A stretch of 64,000 nucleotides of DNA, taken from positions 1-64,000 of the forward strand of contig CABZKA010000001.1 of NCBI GenBank assembly GCA_902526165.1. Reading direction: 5' to 3'. The notes beneath the pieces are model-generated. The model did not search any database. It was not told the origin of the DNA and saw nothing but the letters and a program-made list of their open reading frames with translations. Positions 40,557 through 50,482 of this stretch are shown here, one piece after another. A program made the translations under genes and the position numbers. Numbering within the stretch: position 1 is the first letter of the stretch; every line of letters starts with the position of its first letter. This DNA comes from an uncultured Bacteroidota bacterium (GTDB lineage: Bacteria; Bacteroidota; Bacteroidia; Flavobacteriales; Flavobacteriaceae).

Positions 40557-41417
40557 ATGATTATAATACGCTTTATAGGTGGTCTGGGTAATCAGATGTT
40601 TCAGTATTTACTATATGATCAGTTAAAATCTATAAATATCAACGTTAAAGCTGATATTAATGATTTTAAATCATACAAATTACATAATGGTTTTGAACTT
40701 GAAAAAGTATTTGAAATTAATTTAGATAAAGCATCGAATAAAGAAATAAAAAACCTAAAAGATTCAAGTTTACAATTTTTATCGCGATTTCGCAGAAAAC
40801 TCTTAGGAAAAAAAAAATCTCATGTTTATCAAAATCAAATGAGCTTAGAATTAATTAAAAAACAGAGAAATTTATATTTGGATGGATACTGGCAATCTAA
40901 AAAATATATTAATTCATCCTTAAGTAACCCAAACAAAAAATTCAAATTTCGATTAAATCCCTCAAAAGTTAATAAAGATTTAATTAATGAAATTAATGAA
41001 TTTAACTCTATTAGTATTCACGTAAGGAGAGGAGATTATTTAAAACTCAGTGATACTTTTTCTAAATGTACAATAGGGTATTATCAAACTGCCATTTCAC
41101 ATATGGAAACTAATTTAAAGAACTGTGTTTTTTATATTTTTTCAAATGATATATTGTGGTGTAAAGAAAAATTGATTTTTAATAAATCAAAATTTAGATT
41201 TATTTCTCATAACTCTGGAATTAATAGTTATGAGGATATGAGACTGATGAAAATGTGTAAGCACAATATTATAGCTAATAGTTCTTTTAGTTGGTGGGCT
41301 GCAGTACTTAATGATAATAGCAAGAAAGTGGTAATTTCACCTAAAAGATGGTACGTGGAAAAAAATATGTCTGATGAGATCTTCATTCCAAATGAATGGC
41401 TCAAATTTGACAATTAA
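40557..41417 (+). CDS. GT11 family (alpha-1,2-fucosyltransferase-like) glycosyltransferase
   Basis: IIRFIGGLGNQMFQYLLYDQL, SIHVRRGDYL, IIANSSFSWWAAVLN, VISPKRWY. Confidence 0.93.
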   Translation: MIIIRFIGGLGNQMFQYLLYDQLKSININVKADINDFKSYKLHNGFELEKVFEINLDKASNKEIKNLKDSSLQFLSRFRRKLLGKKKSHVYQNQMSLELIKKQRNLYLDGYWQSKKYINSSLSNPNKKFKFRLNPSKVNKDLINEINEFNSISIHVRRGDYLKLSDTFSKCTIGYYQTAISHMETNLKNCVFYIFSNDILWCKEKLIFNKSKFRFISHNSGINSYEDMRLMKMCKHNIIANSSFSWWAAVLNDNSKKVVISPKRWYVEKNMSDEIFIPNEWLKFDN

Positions 41418-41420
41418 TAA

Positions 41421-42914
41421 TTGAGTTCTTTAAAAAAAAATATTATTTCCAATTACATCGGAAGAGCGTGGCCAGCTCTTTTAAGTATAATATTGGTACC
41501 AACATATATAAGTTTTTTAGGAATTGAGAGTTATGGTTTGATCGGATTTTATACATCCTTATCCGCGGTCATTGGAATATTTGATTTGGGTATTGGCTCA
41601 ACAATGAACAGAGAATTAGCGAAAAGATCTACAATTGTTAGTCAACAAGATACTCAAAGAGATTTGGTAAAAACATTAGAGATAATTTATTGGATTATTG
41701 CTATAATAGTAGGTATTATAATTATTTTCTTATCATCTTTTATTGCAAACACATGGATCAAAGCTGAAAATTTACCACCCCAACTAATTTCCAGCGCAGT
41801 AATGTTCATGGGATTATCTATAGCATTGAGATTTCCTTTGTCCTTATATCAGGGGGGATTAATGGGGTTACAAAAACAAGTTTTAGTAAATAAATTATTG
41901 ATTATTTTAGGTACTGTAAGAGGATTAGGTGCTGTTGCTGTACTATGGCTAATATCTTCAAAAATTGATATTTTTTTTATTTGGCAATCAATAATTAGCT
42001 TAGTGGGAAGCATAGTTTTTCTATTTGCTTTATGGTCTAATTTACCAAAGACTAATATTAAATCTGTTTTTAGAATAAGCATATTATTTGAAATTTGGAG
42101 TTATGCTGCTGCTATCTCATTAAATGCAATCATAGGAATGATCATGTCACAGCTCGACAAAATCCTTTTAAGTACTTTATTGTCATTAAAATTATTTGCT
42201 TATTATTCAATAGCATCAACTGTTGCATCAGCCCTTTGGATGATTATAAACCCCTTTAACAATGCTGTTTTTCCAAAATTAGTTGAACTAATTTCAAAAG
42301 ATAATTATCAACGTTTGAAAAATTTTTTTCATGAAATGTCTCAAATATTATCATTGTTGCTTTTACCAATTGGCTTTATTCTAATTTTTTACTCAAAAGA
42401 AATATTATTGGTTTGGTTAAATGATCCTGTAATTGCTGAAAACACTTACTTAATCATGAGCTTTTTAGTATTGGGTACTCTTCTTAATGGATTAAATTCA
42501 ATGCCAATTTATTCAGCAAATGCTTATGGTTGGCCAATGTTGATGACATACTCAAATTTATTTCAATCAATTTTTATTATTCCTCTCATCATATTTATGG
42601 TTAACGAATTCAGCGCCATTGGTGCATCAATTGCATGGGTTATAATGAATAGTACCTACCTTATTATTACAATTCCAATATTTTTTAGAAGGTTTTTGAA
42701 AGATGAGGTAAAAAAGTGGTATTATAAAGATGTGTTAATACCACTATTTTTCTCTTTATTAACATGTTGTATTTCAAAATTAATAGCTCCTGACTTAAAT
42801 TCATTAATTTTAAAATTAATGTGGATTTCTCTAACGCTATTTGTATCATTAGTAATGACTGGTTTATCAATGTCAGTAACTCGTAAATACATATTTTCAA
42901 ATTTCAGTAAATAA
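41421..42914 (+). CDS. wzx: Oligosaccharide/polysaccharide flippase
   Basis: Multi-TM; IGRAWPALLSIILVPTYISFLGIESYGLIGFYTSLSAVIGIFDLGIGSTMNRELAK; TTG start. Confidence 0.88.
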   Translation: MSSLKKNIISNYIGRAWPALLSIILVPTYISFLGIESYGLIGFYTSLSAVIGIFDLGIGSTMNRELAKRSTIVSQQDTQRDLVKTLEIIYWIIAIIVGIIIIFLSSFIANTWIKAENLPPQLISSAVMFMGLSIALRFPLSLYQGGLMGLQKQVLVNKLLIILGTVRGLGAVAVLWLISSKIDIFFIWQSIISLVGSIVFLFALWSNLPKTNIKSVFRISILFEIWSYAAAISLNAIIGMIMSQLDKILLSTLLSLKLFAYYSIASTVASALWMIINPFNNAVFPKLVELISKDNYQRLKNFFHEMSQILSLLLLPIGFILIFYSKEILLVWLNDPVIAENTYLIMSFLVLGTLLNGLNSMPIYSANAYGWPMLMTYSNLFQSIFIIPLIIFMVNEFSAIGASIAWVIMNSTYLIITIPIFFRRFLKDEVKKWYYKDVLIPLFFSLLTCCISKLIAPDLNSLILKLMWISLTLFVSLVMTGLSMSVTRKYIFSNFSK

Positions 42915-42932
42915 CATTGTAAAATATTTTTA

Positions 42933-43931
42933 TTGAAAAAAGTAAACATTTCTATTATAATTCCAGTTTTTAACGTAGAAAAATACGTAGAAACATGTTT
43001 AGACTCAATATTTAATCAAAAATTCTCCGGTTCAATTGAAGTTATTACAGTTGATGATTTTTCTACGGATAATAGCTTTAAAATTTTAAATGAATATAAA
43101 TTAAAGTTTCCAGAATTAATTATCCTCAGACACGATTCAAATAAACGACTTGCTAGCGCTAGATCTACAGGCATGAAAGTAGCGAAAGGAGATTATATTT
43201 TACATGTAGATTCAGATGACAAGTTACTTCCTGACACCATTGAAAACCTGTACGACAAGTGTTTAAAAACTGATGCTGACGTTGTAGTATTTAATTATAT
43301 TTCAGAGAATCAATTTGGAAAAAAAGTTGAATTTAATAAAATAAAGAAAGAGATTTTCACAACGGATAAATATGAAGTACAATCGTATTTTTTCGGTGCG
43401 TGTTGGAATAAAATCGTGAAGAGATCAATAACAAAAAAAATGGTTTATTCATACTCAGAGGCCCCAAAATCAACCGAAGATTTAATCTACTGTTCTGAAA
43501 TTCTTCTCAGATCAAAAACTATATGTTTATACCCTGAATTAATTTACTGTTATTCAGCAAATAACACTAACTCTATTACAAGTCTCTCTAAGGCAAATGA
43601 TTATTTAAGAAACCAACAAATAATATCAAGAAACTTAAAAAAAATATTTAACAAATATAATCCTCAGATAGAATTTAAAAATAATTTATTGTTATATTTT
43701 GAAAAATGGATCTTTAGATCTATTTGTCAAGTACATTTTTGGAATAAAAATGAATTAATTGTGACTAAGAAGTTACTTGAAAATATTTTTTCAACAGGTA
43801 TTCTAGAGGATAAAAGAATAAAAAAAATAAAAAAATCTGTCAATAATAAACTGGTATGTTTGTATTATATTACAAACTATTTTAGTTTAAGATATGCCCT
43901 AGGAATTATTTTTAAATCGTTAATGAAATAA
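42933..43931 (+). CDS. GT2 glycosyltransferase
   Basis: VNISIIIPVFNVEKYVETCLDSIFNQKFSGSIEVITVDDFSTDNSFKIL, DYILHVDSDDKL; TTG start. Confidence 0.9.
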   Translation: MKKVNISIIIPVFNVEKYVETCLDSIFNQKFSGSIEVITVDDFSTDNSFKILNEYKLKFPELIILRHDSNKRLASARSTGMKVAKGDYILHVDSDDKLLPDTIENLYDKCLKTDADVVVFNYISENQFGKKVEFNKIKKEIFTTDKYEVQSYFFGACWNKIVKRSITKKMVYSYSEAPKSTEDLIYCSEILLRSKTICLYPELIYCYSANNTNSITSLSKANDYLRNQQIISRNLKKIFNKYNPQIEFKNNLLLYFEKWIFRSICQVHFWNKNELIVTKKLLENIFSTGILEDKRIKKIKKSVNNKLVCLYYITNYFSLRYALGIIFKSLMK

Positions 43932-43935
43932 TATT

Positions 43936-45840
43936 ATGTGTGGAATTTGTGGTTTTATTGATTTTAAATTTAATAGTGGTATTCAGATTCTAGAAGAAAT
44001 GGTTTCTGCTCAAAATCACAGAGGTCCAGATGATAACGGCTCTCTTATATTTAAAAAAGAAAATTTTGTTGTCGGGCTTGGACATACAAGACTATCAATT
44101 TTAGACCTTACAAAGCTTGGTAAACAACCCATGAAATTTGAAAACCTTTCTATCGTTTATAATGGAGAGATATATAATTTCAAAGAAATAAAAAAAGAAT
44201 TGGTTTTACTAGGACACAGCTTTTTTTCAGATTCAGATACAGAGGTTATTCTTCATTCTTTTAAAGAATGGGGTATTAAATGTGTTGAAAAATTTATTGG
44301 AATGTTTGTTTTTTTAATTTTTGACCGTTTAAACAATAAAATAACTGTTTTTAGGGATAGAGCTGGAGTAAAACCATTTTATTATTATTGGAATCAAGAT
44401 TTATTTTTATTTTCATCTGAACTAAAGACTTTTCATAAACATCCAAAGTTTTTAAAGAAGGTTGACATTTCTTCGGTGCACCAATATATGGATTTTGGAT
44501 ATATTCCTGCTCCTTATTGTATTTTCCAAGGTTGCAAAAAATTGGAATCTGGTCACATATTGACATTCGATTTAAAAACCAAAGTAATAGAACTAACCAA
44601 ATATTGGGATGTCACCAGTTTTTATAAAATGGATAAACTTAAAATTACGTATAAAGAAGCCAAACTACAATTAGAAAAATTATTAAAATCATCATTTGAG
44701 TACAGAATGGTTTCTGATGTCCCTGTTGGTGTCTTTTTAAGTGGGGGCTTCGACTCAACCGCGGTTACTGCAGTGCTACAAAATGGCAGGTCTGATAAAC
44801 TAAAAACTTATACTATAGGGTTTCAGAAAGGAAAAGATGATAATTCATTTTATAATGAAGCTCCCTTTGCAAAAGCAATTGCTAATCATTTGGGTACTGA
44901 TCACAAAGAATATTATTGTTCTGAAAAACAGGCTCAAAAAATAATTCCTGAACTTCCTCATTTTTATGATGAACCATTTGGGGATAGTTCAGCAATACCA
45001 ACGACTTTAGTAAGTAGAATAGCCAAAGAAGATGTAACGGTGGTATTATCAGCTGATGGTGGTGATGAGATATTTGGAGGATATTCTATTTATACAACTT
45101 TTTTAAAAAATCTAGCGATAATAAATACTGTACCTAATATTTGTAAAAAACCATTAAGTAAGCTTTTAAAATTGGTTCAGTATTTTATTCCAGTCCAAAA
45201 AAATAATTTAAAGAATAAAATTAATGTTTTTTCTTACTTGTTAAGTTTAAATAAAAATAAGCTTCATCAAGAACTTTTTAAAAAGTATTTTAAACTAAAT
45301 AGTTCTATAAAAAAAAATCTATTTGTTAATAATGCAGAAACAAGAACAACAAAATTTGATTGTGATTTTAGTGACTTTAAAAAAGACTTATCGATTCCTA
45401 TGTGTATAGATTATTCTATGTATCTGGAAGATGATATTTTAACTAAAGTGGATAGAGCAACAATGTCAACTTCAATTGAAGGTAGAGAGCCGTTTTTAGA
45501 TCATAGGATAATCGAATTTGTTGCACGATTACCTATTAGTTTTAAATATGGAGTAACCCAAAAAAAAATTTTGAAAGATATAGTATATAAATATGTTCCA
45601 AAAGAATTGATGGATAGACCCAAATCAGGTTTTTCAATTCCAATTAATTATTGGTTAAAAAATGATTTAAAATACTTAATTGATCAAAATTTAGATTTAA
45701 AATCAATTAAAAAATCAAAAATTTTTAAACCCTTAAAAGTTGAAAATTTAAAGAAAAGTTTTTTTAAGGGAGATTTAGATAATTCAGATGTTATATGGAA
45801 ATTATTACAATTTCAAATGTGGTTTAAAAAATGGATGTAA
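43936..45840 (+). CDS. asnB: Asparagine synthase (glutamine-hydrolysing)-family amidotransferase
   Basis: MCGICGFIDF, HRGPDD, FLSGGFDSTAVTAVL, STSIEGREPFLDH. Confidence 0.95.
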   Translation: MCGICGFIDFKFNSGIQILEEMVSAQNHRGPDDNGSLIFKKENFVVGLGHTRLSILDLTKLGKQPMKFENLSIVYNGEIYNFKEIKKELVLLGHSFFSDSDTEVILHSFKEWGIKCVEKFIGMFVFLIFDRLNNKITVFRDRAGVKPFYYYWNQDLFLFSSELKTFHKHPKFLKKVDISSVHQYMDFGYIPAPYCIFQGCKKLESGHILTFDLKTKVIELTKYWDVTSFYKMDKLKITYKEAKLQLEKLLKSSFEYRMVSDVPVGVFLSGGFDSTAVTAVLQNGRSDKLKTYTIGFQKGKDDNSFYNEAPFAKAIANHLGTDHKEYYCSEKQAQKIIPELPHFYDEPFGDSSAIPTTLVSRIAKEDVTVVLSADGGDEIFGGYSIYTTFLKNLAIINTVPNICKKPLSKLLKLVQYFIPVQKNNLKNKINVFSYLLSLNKNKLHQELFKKYFKLNSSIKKNLFVNNAETRTTKFDCDFSDFKKDLSIPMCIDYSMYLEDDILTKVDRATMSTSIEGREPFLDHRIIEFVARLPISFKYGVTQKKILKDIVYKYVPKELMDRPKSGFSIPINYWLKNDLKYLIDQNLDLKSIKKSKIFKPLKVENLKKSFFKGDLDNSDVIWKLLQFQMWFKKWM

Positions 45841-45849
45841 TTATATAAC

Positions 45850-46992
45850 ATGCTTTCCAGAATTAGATTACAATCTACGGCTGTTTATTTGTTTGTTTTT
45901 TCAATTAATTTTGAGACAATTAAAATATTTGAAATAGATTTTTTAATTACAAAAGTCACATTCTTATATCTTTTTTTTACTTGCTTAATTACAGAATTAA
46001 AATTATTCAATCTTAAACCTACATTAAATATTTTTTTTCCATTAATAGTTTATTTCATACTGTTGACTGCTATAGGTTACAATAATATTAATGTATATAG
46101 TGATAACTATTTTGACTTAGCCTTTTTACTAAATCTAATTTCATTTTTATTACTTGTAAATATTTTTAAAAAAGATCCTTTACTGGCTGATAAATCAATG
46201 ATTATATACACTTACAGTACAGTATTTATATGTTTATTAGCTTTATTGGATATTGGAACCACTGTTAGTTTTGAAAGATTAACCATGTTTGGTATGAATT
46301 CAAACTATTTGGGGTTTTCATGTGCAATAGGAATTTTAGTACTTGTAAATAAATTAAATGGTTTAAATTTTCTTGTCAAAGCCATTTATTTATTTTTTAT
46401 TGTTTGTTTATTTTCAACACTGATATTAACAGCATCAAGAACTGGTTTATTTTTTTTAATTGCAGGATTCGGTGCTTTTTTGTTTTTTAGTAAACTTTCT
46501 CTCCAAAATAAAATAATTTCAAGGCTTCTCTCAATTGTATTTATATTACCCATTCTTTTAATAGCGATAAATGACACATTACTTTATTCAAGATCATTAA
46601 ATACATTGAATTTTGCAGATCTTTCTGCGCGTGATTTTATTTGGCTTAAAACTTTTGAAATAATATCCTCCAGCCCAATTATAGGAGTAGGTAAGACAGG
46701 TTATGCGGCTAATATTTTAGAGTTTTTTGATTTGGTTTTAAGCACACATAATGTGTTTATTGAAGTTTTAGTTTACACAGGAATAGTTGGTTTTATTTTC
46801 TTCATGACTTTCTTTTTTAGAATATCAAAGATCGTTTTTAAAAAAAATATCAGTACAAATTCTATCATATTTTTCATTGGTTTATTTGTTCTAATGATGA
46901 GCTCTCAAATCTTTGAACCTAAATTACCTTGGATTTTATTTTCTTACATCGTCTCTGATGGTATTTTGAGTAATAAAAAATCTTACAACTAA
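45850..46992 (+). CDS. O-antigen polymerase/ligase-like membrane protein
   Basis: Multi-TM; LTASRTGLFFLIAGFGAFLFF, SSPIIGVGKTGYA, STHNVFIEVLVYTGIVGFIFF. Confidence 0.8.
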   Translation: MLSRIRLQSTAVYLFVFSINFETIKIFEIDFLITKVTFLYLFFTCLITELKLFNLKPTLNIFFPLIVYFILLTAIGYNNINVYSDNYFDLAFLLNLISFLLLVNIFKKDPLLADKSMIIYTYSTVFICLLALLDIGTTVSFERLTMFGMNSNYLGFSCAIGILVLVNKLNGLNFLVKAIYLFFIVCLFSTLILTASRTGLFFLIAGFGAFLFFSKLSLQNKIISRLLSIVFILPILLIAINDTLLYSRSLNTLNFADLSARDFIWLKTFEIISSSPIIGVGKTGYAANILEFFDLVLSTHNVFIEVLVYTGIVGFIFFMTFFFRISKIVFKKNISTNSIIFFIGLFVLMMSSQIFEPKLPWILFSYIVSDGILSNKKSYN

Positions 46993-46993
46993 A

Positions 46994-48064
46994 ATGAAAA
47001 TTTTATTTCTAAATGAGTCCTTAAGGCCAGGTGGAAAAGAAAGAAGACTCTCCTCCCTGATTATGCATCTTTGTAACAATAATGATGTACAGGTTGAATT
47101 AATTTTATTTATTCAAGAAATTCATTACGAGTTACCAAAATCAACTAATTTTAAAATTCATTTTGTTAAAAGAAAAAGAAAAAAAGATTTTTCTGCTATT
47201 TTAAAGATTTATAAAATAGCAAGTAAATTTAAACCACACCTAGTAAACCCATGGGGTGTAATGCCAGCCTTTTATTCAATACTATTAAAATATATTTTTA
47301 AAATACCTTTGATCAATAGTCAAATTGTAGGAGCTCCAATCAAAGTTTCATTTGGATGGCATAATATTACACTTTTTTTTTCAGACTTAATAATAGCAAA
47401 TAGTCAGGCAGGTTTGAAAGCCTATAATGTAAATTCCAAAAATAGAATGGTAATTTACAATGGTTTTAATTTTAAAAGATTGGATAATTTAACTAACTCT
47501 AATTTTATAAGAGAAAAATATAATCTGTCCAATTATTTTATAATTGGTATGGTTGCATCCTTTTCAACTTCCAAAGATTATGATACCTTCCTTAAGTCTG
47601 CTGAATTAATATTATCTAAATATAATAACATAAAGTTTATATGTATAGGAGATGGTGATAAATCAAAATATAAAAATAACGTCAAGAATGATTTTCATGA
47701 AAAAATTATTTTTCTTGATGTTATTAAAGAAATAGAATCATTAATAAATATTTTTGATATTGGAGTTCTTAGTACGTTCAGCGAGGGAATTTCTAACTCA
47801 ATAATGGAATATATGGCTTTAGGAAAACCAGTAATTGCAACAGATGCAGGTGGAACCTCTGAACTGATCAACGACTCAGAGAGTGGTTTTTTAATCAAAC
47901 AAAAGAATCCAAAAATATTAGCAGAAAAAATAGAAACTTTATACAAAAATCAAAAACTTCGGTCTAAGATGGGTAGAAATGGTATTGAAATAATAAAGAA
48001 TAAGTTTCGCTTTGATTTGATGTATAATTCCTATTACAATATTTTTAAACTCTATTGTAATTAA
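46994..48064 (+). CDS. GT4 glycosyltransferase
   Basis: LNESLRPGGKERRLSSLIMHL, STFSEGISNSIMEYMALGKPVIATDAGGTSELI. Confidence 0.9.
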   Translation: MKILFLNESLRPGGKERRLSSLIMHLCNNNDVQVELILFIQEIHYELPKSTNFKIHFVKRKRKKDFSAILKIYKIASKFKPHLVNPWGVMPAFYSILLKYIFKIPLINSQIVGAPIKVSFGWHNITLFFSDLIIANSQAGLKAYNVNSKNRMVIYNGFNFKRLDNLTNSNFIREKYNLSNYFIIGMVASFSTSKDYDTFLKSAELILSKYNNIKFICIGDGDKSKYKNNVKNDFHEKIIFLDVIKEIESLINIFDIGVLSTFSEGISNSIMEYMALGKPVIATDAGGTSELINDSESGFLIKQKNPKILAEKIETLYKNQKLRSKMGRNGIEIIKNKFRFDLMYNSYYNIFKLYCN

Positions 48065-48134
48065 ATCTATAAAGTATTATATGTGGCATCTCAGGGATTT
48101 TTTATTTTTCAATTGCTAATTCTAAAAGAATTTT

Positions 48135-49097
48135 ATGAACAAGATTAGAGTCTTACATATTACAAACAATTTTCCAACCAAAAGATTTCCAATTTTTGGA
48201 ATCTTTGTTAAGGAACAAATTAATTCACTCGCGAGTATAGATTTAGAAAATGATGTTTATTTTATTAACGGCAGAGAAAATGGTAGAAGTGCTTATTTAA
48301 ATGCAATTAAAGTTTTAAGAAAAAAAATAAATAATTCAAACTATGATATTATACACTGTCATCATTCTTTCAGTGCTTTAGTTCTTTTTCTTACATTCAA
48401 TTTTAAATCTGTAAAAAAAATAGTTTCCTACCAAAATCCACCAAAACGCGAAGGTGGTTGGTGGCTTTTTTATTTAATTTACTTTTTTTTCAATGGAGTA
48501 ATTTTAAAAAGTAATATTAAATCATTAAAAAAATTAAAAAAGGTTTATTATCTCCCTAATGGTGTAAATACAAACTTTTTTAAACCCATAAATGTTAAAC
48601 AAAGTTTATTTAAAACAGGACTAAAATCAAATAAAAAATATATTTTATTCATGGACTCTTATAAAAGAAGATTTCAAAAAAGATTAGATAGATTTAGAAA
48701 TACAATTGAGATATTAACCAAAAATGGTAACCCCTATAATATTGAACCTTTAATTTTAACAAATACTAACAGATCTTTAATACCTTTTTATATGAATTCA
48801 TCAAAATTACATCTGTTGACTTCTGATTTTGAGGGCTCTCCCAATTCAGTAAAGGAATGCTTGTCATGTAATATACCAGTTGTATCCTGTCCAGTTGGAA
48901 ATATAAATGATTTAATTGGAGATATTAAAGGTTGCTACATATCAAAATCTTTTGATTCTGAAGAACTGGCTAACTTGGTAATAAAATGTTTATCAGTAAA
49001 GAGTTTTAGAGGAAGAAAAAAACTTCTATCAAAAAAACTTGACATGAATTCAGTAGCTTTAAAACTTAAAGAGATTTATAAATCAATTTTAAAATAA
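48135..49097 (+). CDS. GT4 glycosyltransferase
   Basis: RVLHITNNFPTKRFPIFGIFVKEQINSL, YLPNGVNTNFF, TSDFEGSPNSVKECLSCNIPVVSCPVG. Confidence 0.88.
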   Translation: MNKIRVLHITNNFPTKRFPIFGIFVKEQINSLASIDLENDVYFINGRENGRSAYLNAIKVLRKKINNSNYDIIHCHHSFSALVLFLTFNFKSVKKIVSYQNPPKREGGWWLFYLIYFFFNGVILKSNIKSLKKLKKVYYLPNGVNTNFFKPINVKQSLFKTGLKSNKKYILFMDSYKRRFQKRLDRFRNTIEILTKNGNPYNIEPLILTNTNRSLIPFYMNSSKLHLLTSDFEGSPNSVKECLSCNIPVVSCPVGNINDLIGDIKGCYISKSFDSEELANLVIKCLSVKSFRGRKKLLSKKLDMNSVALKLKEIYKSILK

Positions 49098-49576
49098 TGA
49101 AAAATAAAAAAAATAAAAGCTTTAGAGTAAAACTAATTTTTGCAACAATTTTAAGAAAATTTAGAATCTTTAAATTAAAGTTATTTGGTTATGATGTTCA
49201 ATATTCTACTATAATCGAAGGATCTGTTATTCTAGATAAACTTTATCCAGAAGGTATTCATATTGGAGCAAATACACTTATTGGAAATGGGGCAGTTATT
49301 TTAAGCCACGATCATTGTAAGAGAGTTGGTAATAATCAACCATATTTAACGGATACTTATATAGGAAAAAATTGCTTTATAGCAATAAATTCAATTATTT
49401 TGCCAGGTGTTAAGATAGGTGATTCTGTAGTAGTTGGTGCTGGATCAGTAGTTACTAAAGATATTCCCTCTAATTCAGTTGTTGCAGGTAATCCAGCTAG
49501 AATTATAAGAAAAGATATTGTTATGAATGATTTTGCAGCATTGGAAAATTGGAGCCTGGAAAAGGGTTGGTTTTAA
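49097..49576 (+). CDS. Left-handed beta-helix acyltransferase
   Basis: Hexapeptide repeats IGANTLIGNGAVILSHDH ... IGKNCFIAINSIILPGVKIGDSVVVGAGSVVTKDIPSNSVVAGNPARII. Confidence 0.9.
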   Translation: MKNKKNKSFRVKLIFATILRKFRIFKLKLFGYDVQYSTIIEGSVILDKLYPEGIHIGANTLIGNGAVILSHDHCKRVGNNQPYLTDTYIGKNCFIAINSIILPGVKIGDSVVVGAGSVVTKDIPSNSVVAGNPARIIRKDIVMNDFAALENWSLEKGWF

Positions 49577-49582
49577 ATTAAG

Positions 49583-50482
49583 ATGAAAAAAAGAATATAT
49601 ATTTCTGGTTGCGGGGGAATGCTAGGGGAGGCATTTTATAAAATTTTTAGTACAGAATACGATATTAAATGTACTGATATAGATTTAAATGAAAGTTGGT
49701 TATCATTTCTAGACTTTAGAGATCGAGTTTCATACCTTAAAGATGTAGAGGATTTTAATCCAGATTTCCTCTTCCACTTAGGTGCTTACACAAATCTAGA
49801 ATTTTGTGAAAAAAACCCCGACGACACATATTTGACTAATACATTATCTGTAGAAAACGCAGTTTTTATTTCAAATAATTTAAATATTCCACTACTATAT
49901 ATAAGCACTGCAGGTATTTTTGATGGAAAAAAAGAATTGTACGATGATTGGGATATTCCAAATCCACTTGGTGTTTATGCTCGTTCAAAATATATGGGAG
50001 AAAGATACGTTTGTGAAAACGCGAATCGTTTTATAGTATGTAGAGCAGGTTGGATGATGGGAGCAGGTCCAAAAAAAGACAAAAAGTTCATAAATAAGCT
50101 AATGAAGCAGCTTAAAGACGGCAAAAGAGAGTTGTTTATTGTAAATGACAAAGATGGTACACCGACTTACACGCATGACTTTGCTTTGACAGTAAAAGAA
50201 CTTATTGAAAATGAATATTGGGGTCTTTACAACTGTGTATGTTCTGGACAAACAAGTAGGTTGGAGGTTGCCCAGGAACTTGTTAAGTTGTTAAATAAGC
50301 AAGACGATGTTAAAATTTTAGCTGTCGATTCAAGTCATTTCAAAGATATATATTTTGCTGAAAGACCACCATCAGAACGCTTATTAACAAAAAAACTTGA
50401 CTATAGAAAAGTAAATAAAATGAGGGATTGGCGGATATCTCTCAAAGATTATTTAGATAATTATTATAAAAATTATCTTTAA
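49583..50482 (+). CDS. RfbD-like sugar nucleotide reductase
   Basis: RIYISGCGGMLGEAFYKIF, YISTAGIFDG, YARSKYMGERYV, RAGWMMGAG. Confidence 0.85.
   Translation: MKKRIYISGCGGMLGEAFYKIFSTEYDIKCTDIDLNESWLSFLDFRDRVSYLKDVEDFNPDFLFHLGAYTNLEFCEKNPDDTYLTNTLSVENAVFISNNLNIPLLYISTAGIFDGKKELYDDWDIPNPLGVYARSKYMGERYVCENANRFIVCRAGWMMGAGPKKDKKFINKLMKQLKDGKRELFIVNDKDGTPTYTHDFALTVKELIENEYWGLYNCVCSGQTSRLEVAQELVKLLNKQDDVKILAVDSSHFKDIYFAERPPSERLLTKKLDYRKVNKMRDWRISLKDYLDNYYKNYL

Noticed and set aside
45676-45711. TTAATTGAT/ATCAATTAA inverted repeat in asnB
   Set aside because: Only 9 bp, AT-only apart from one G/C per arm, expected by chance in such AT-rich DNA.
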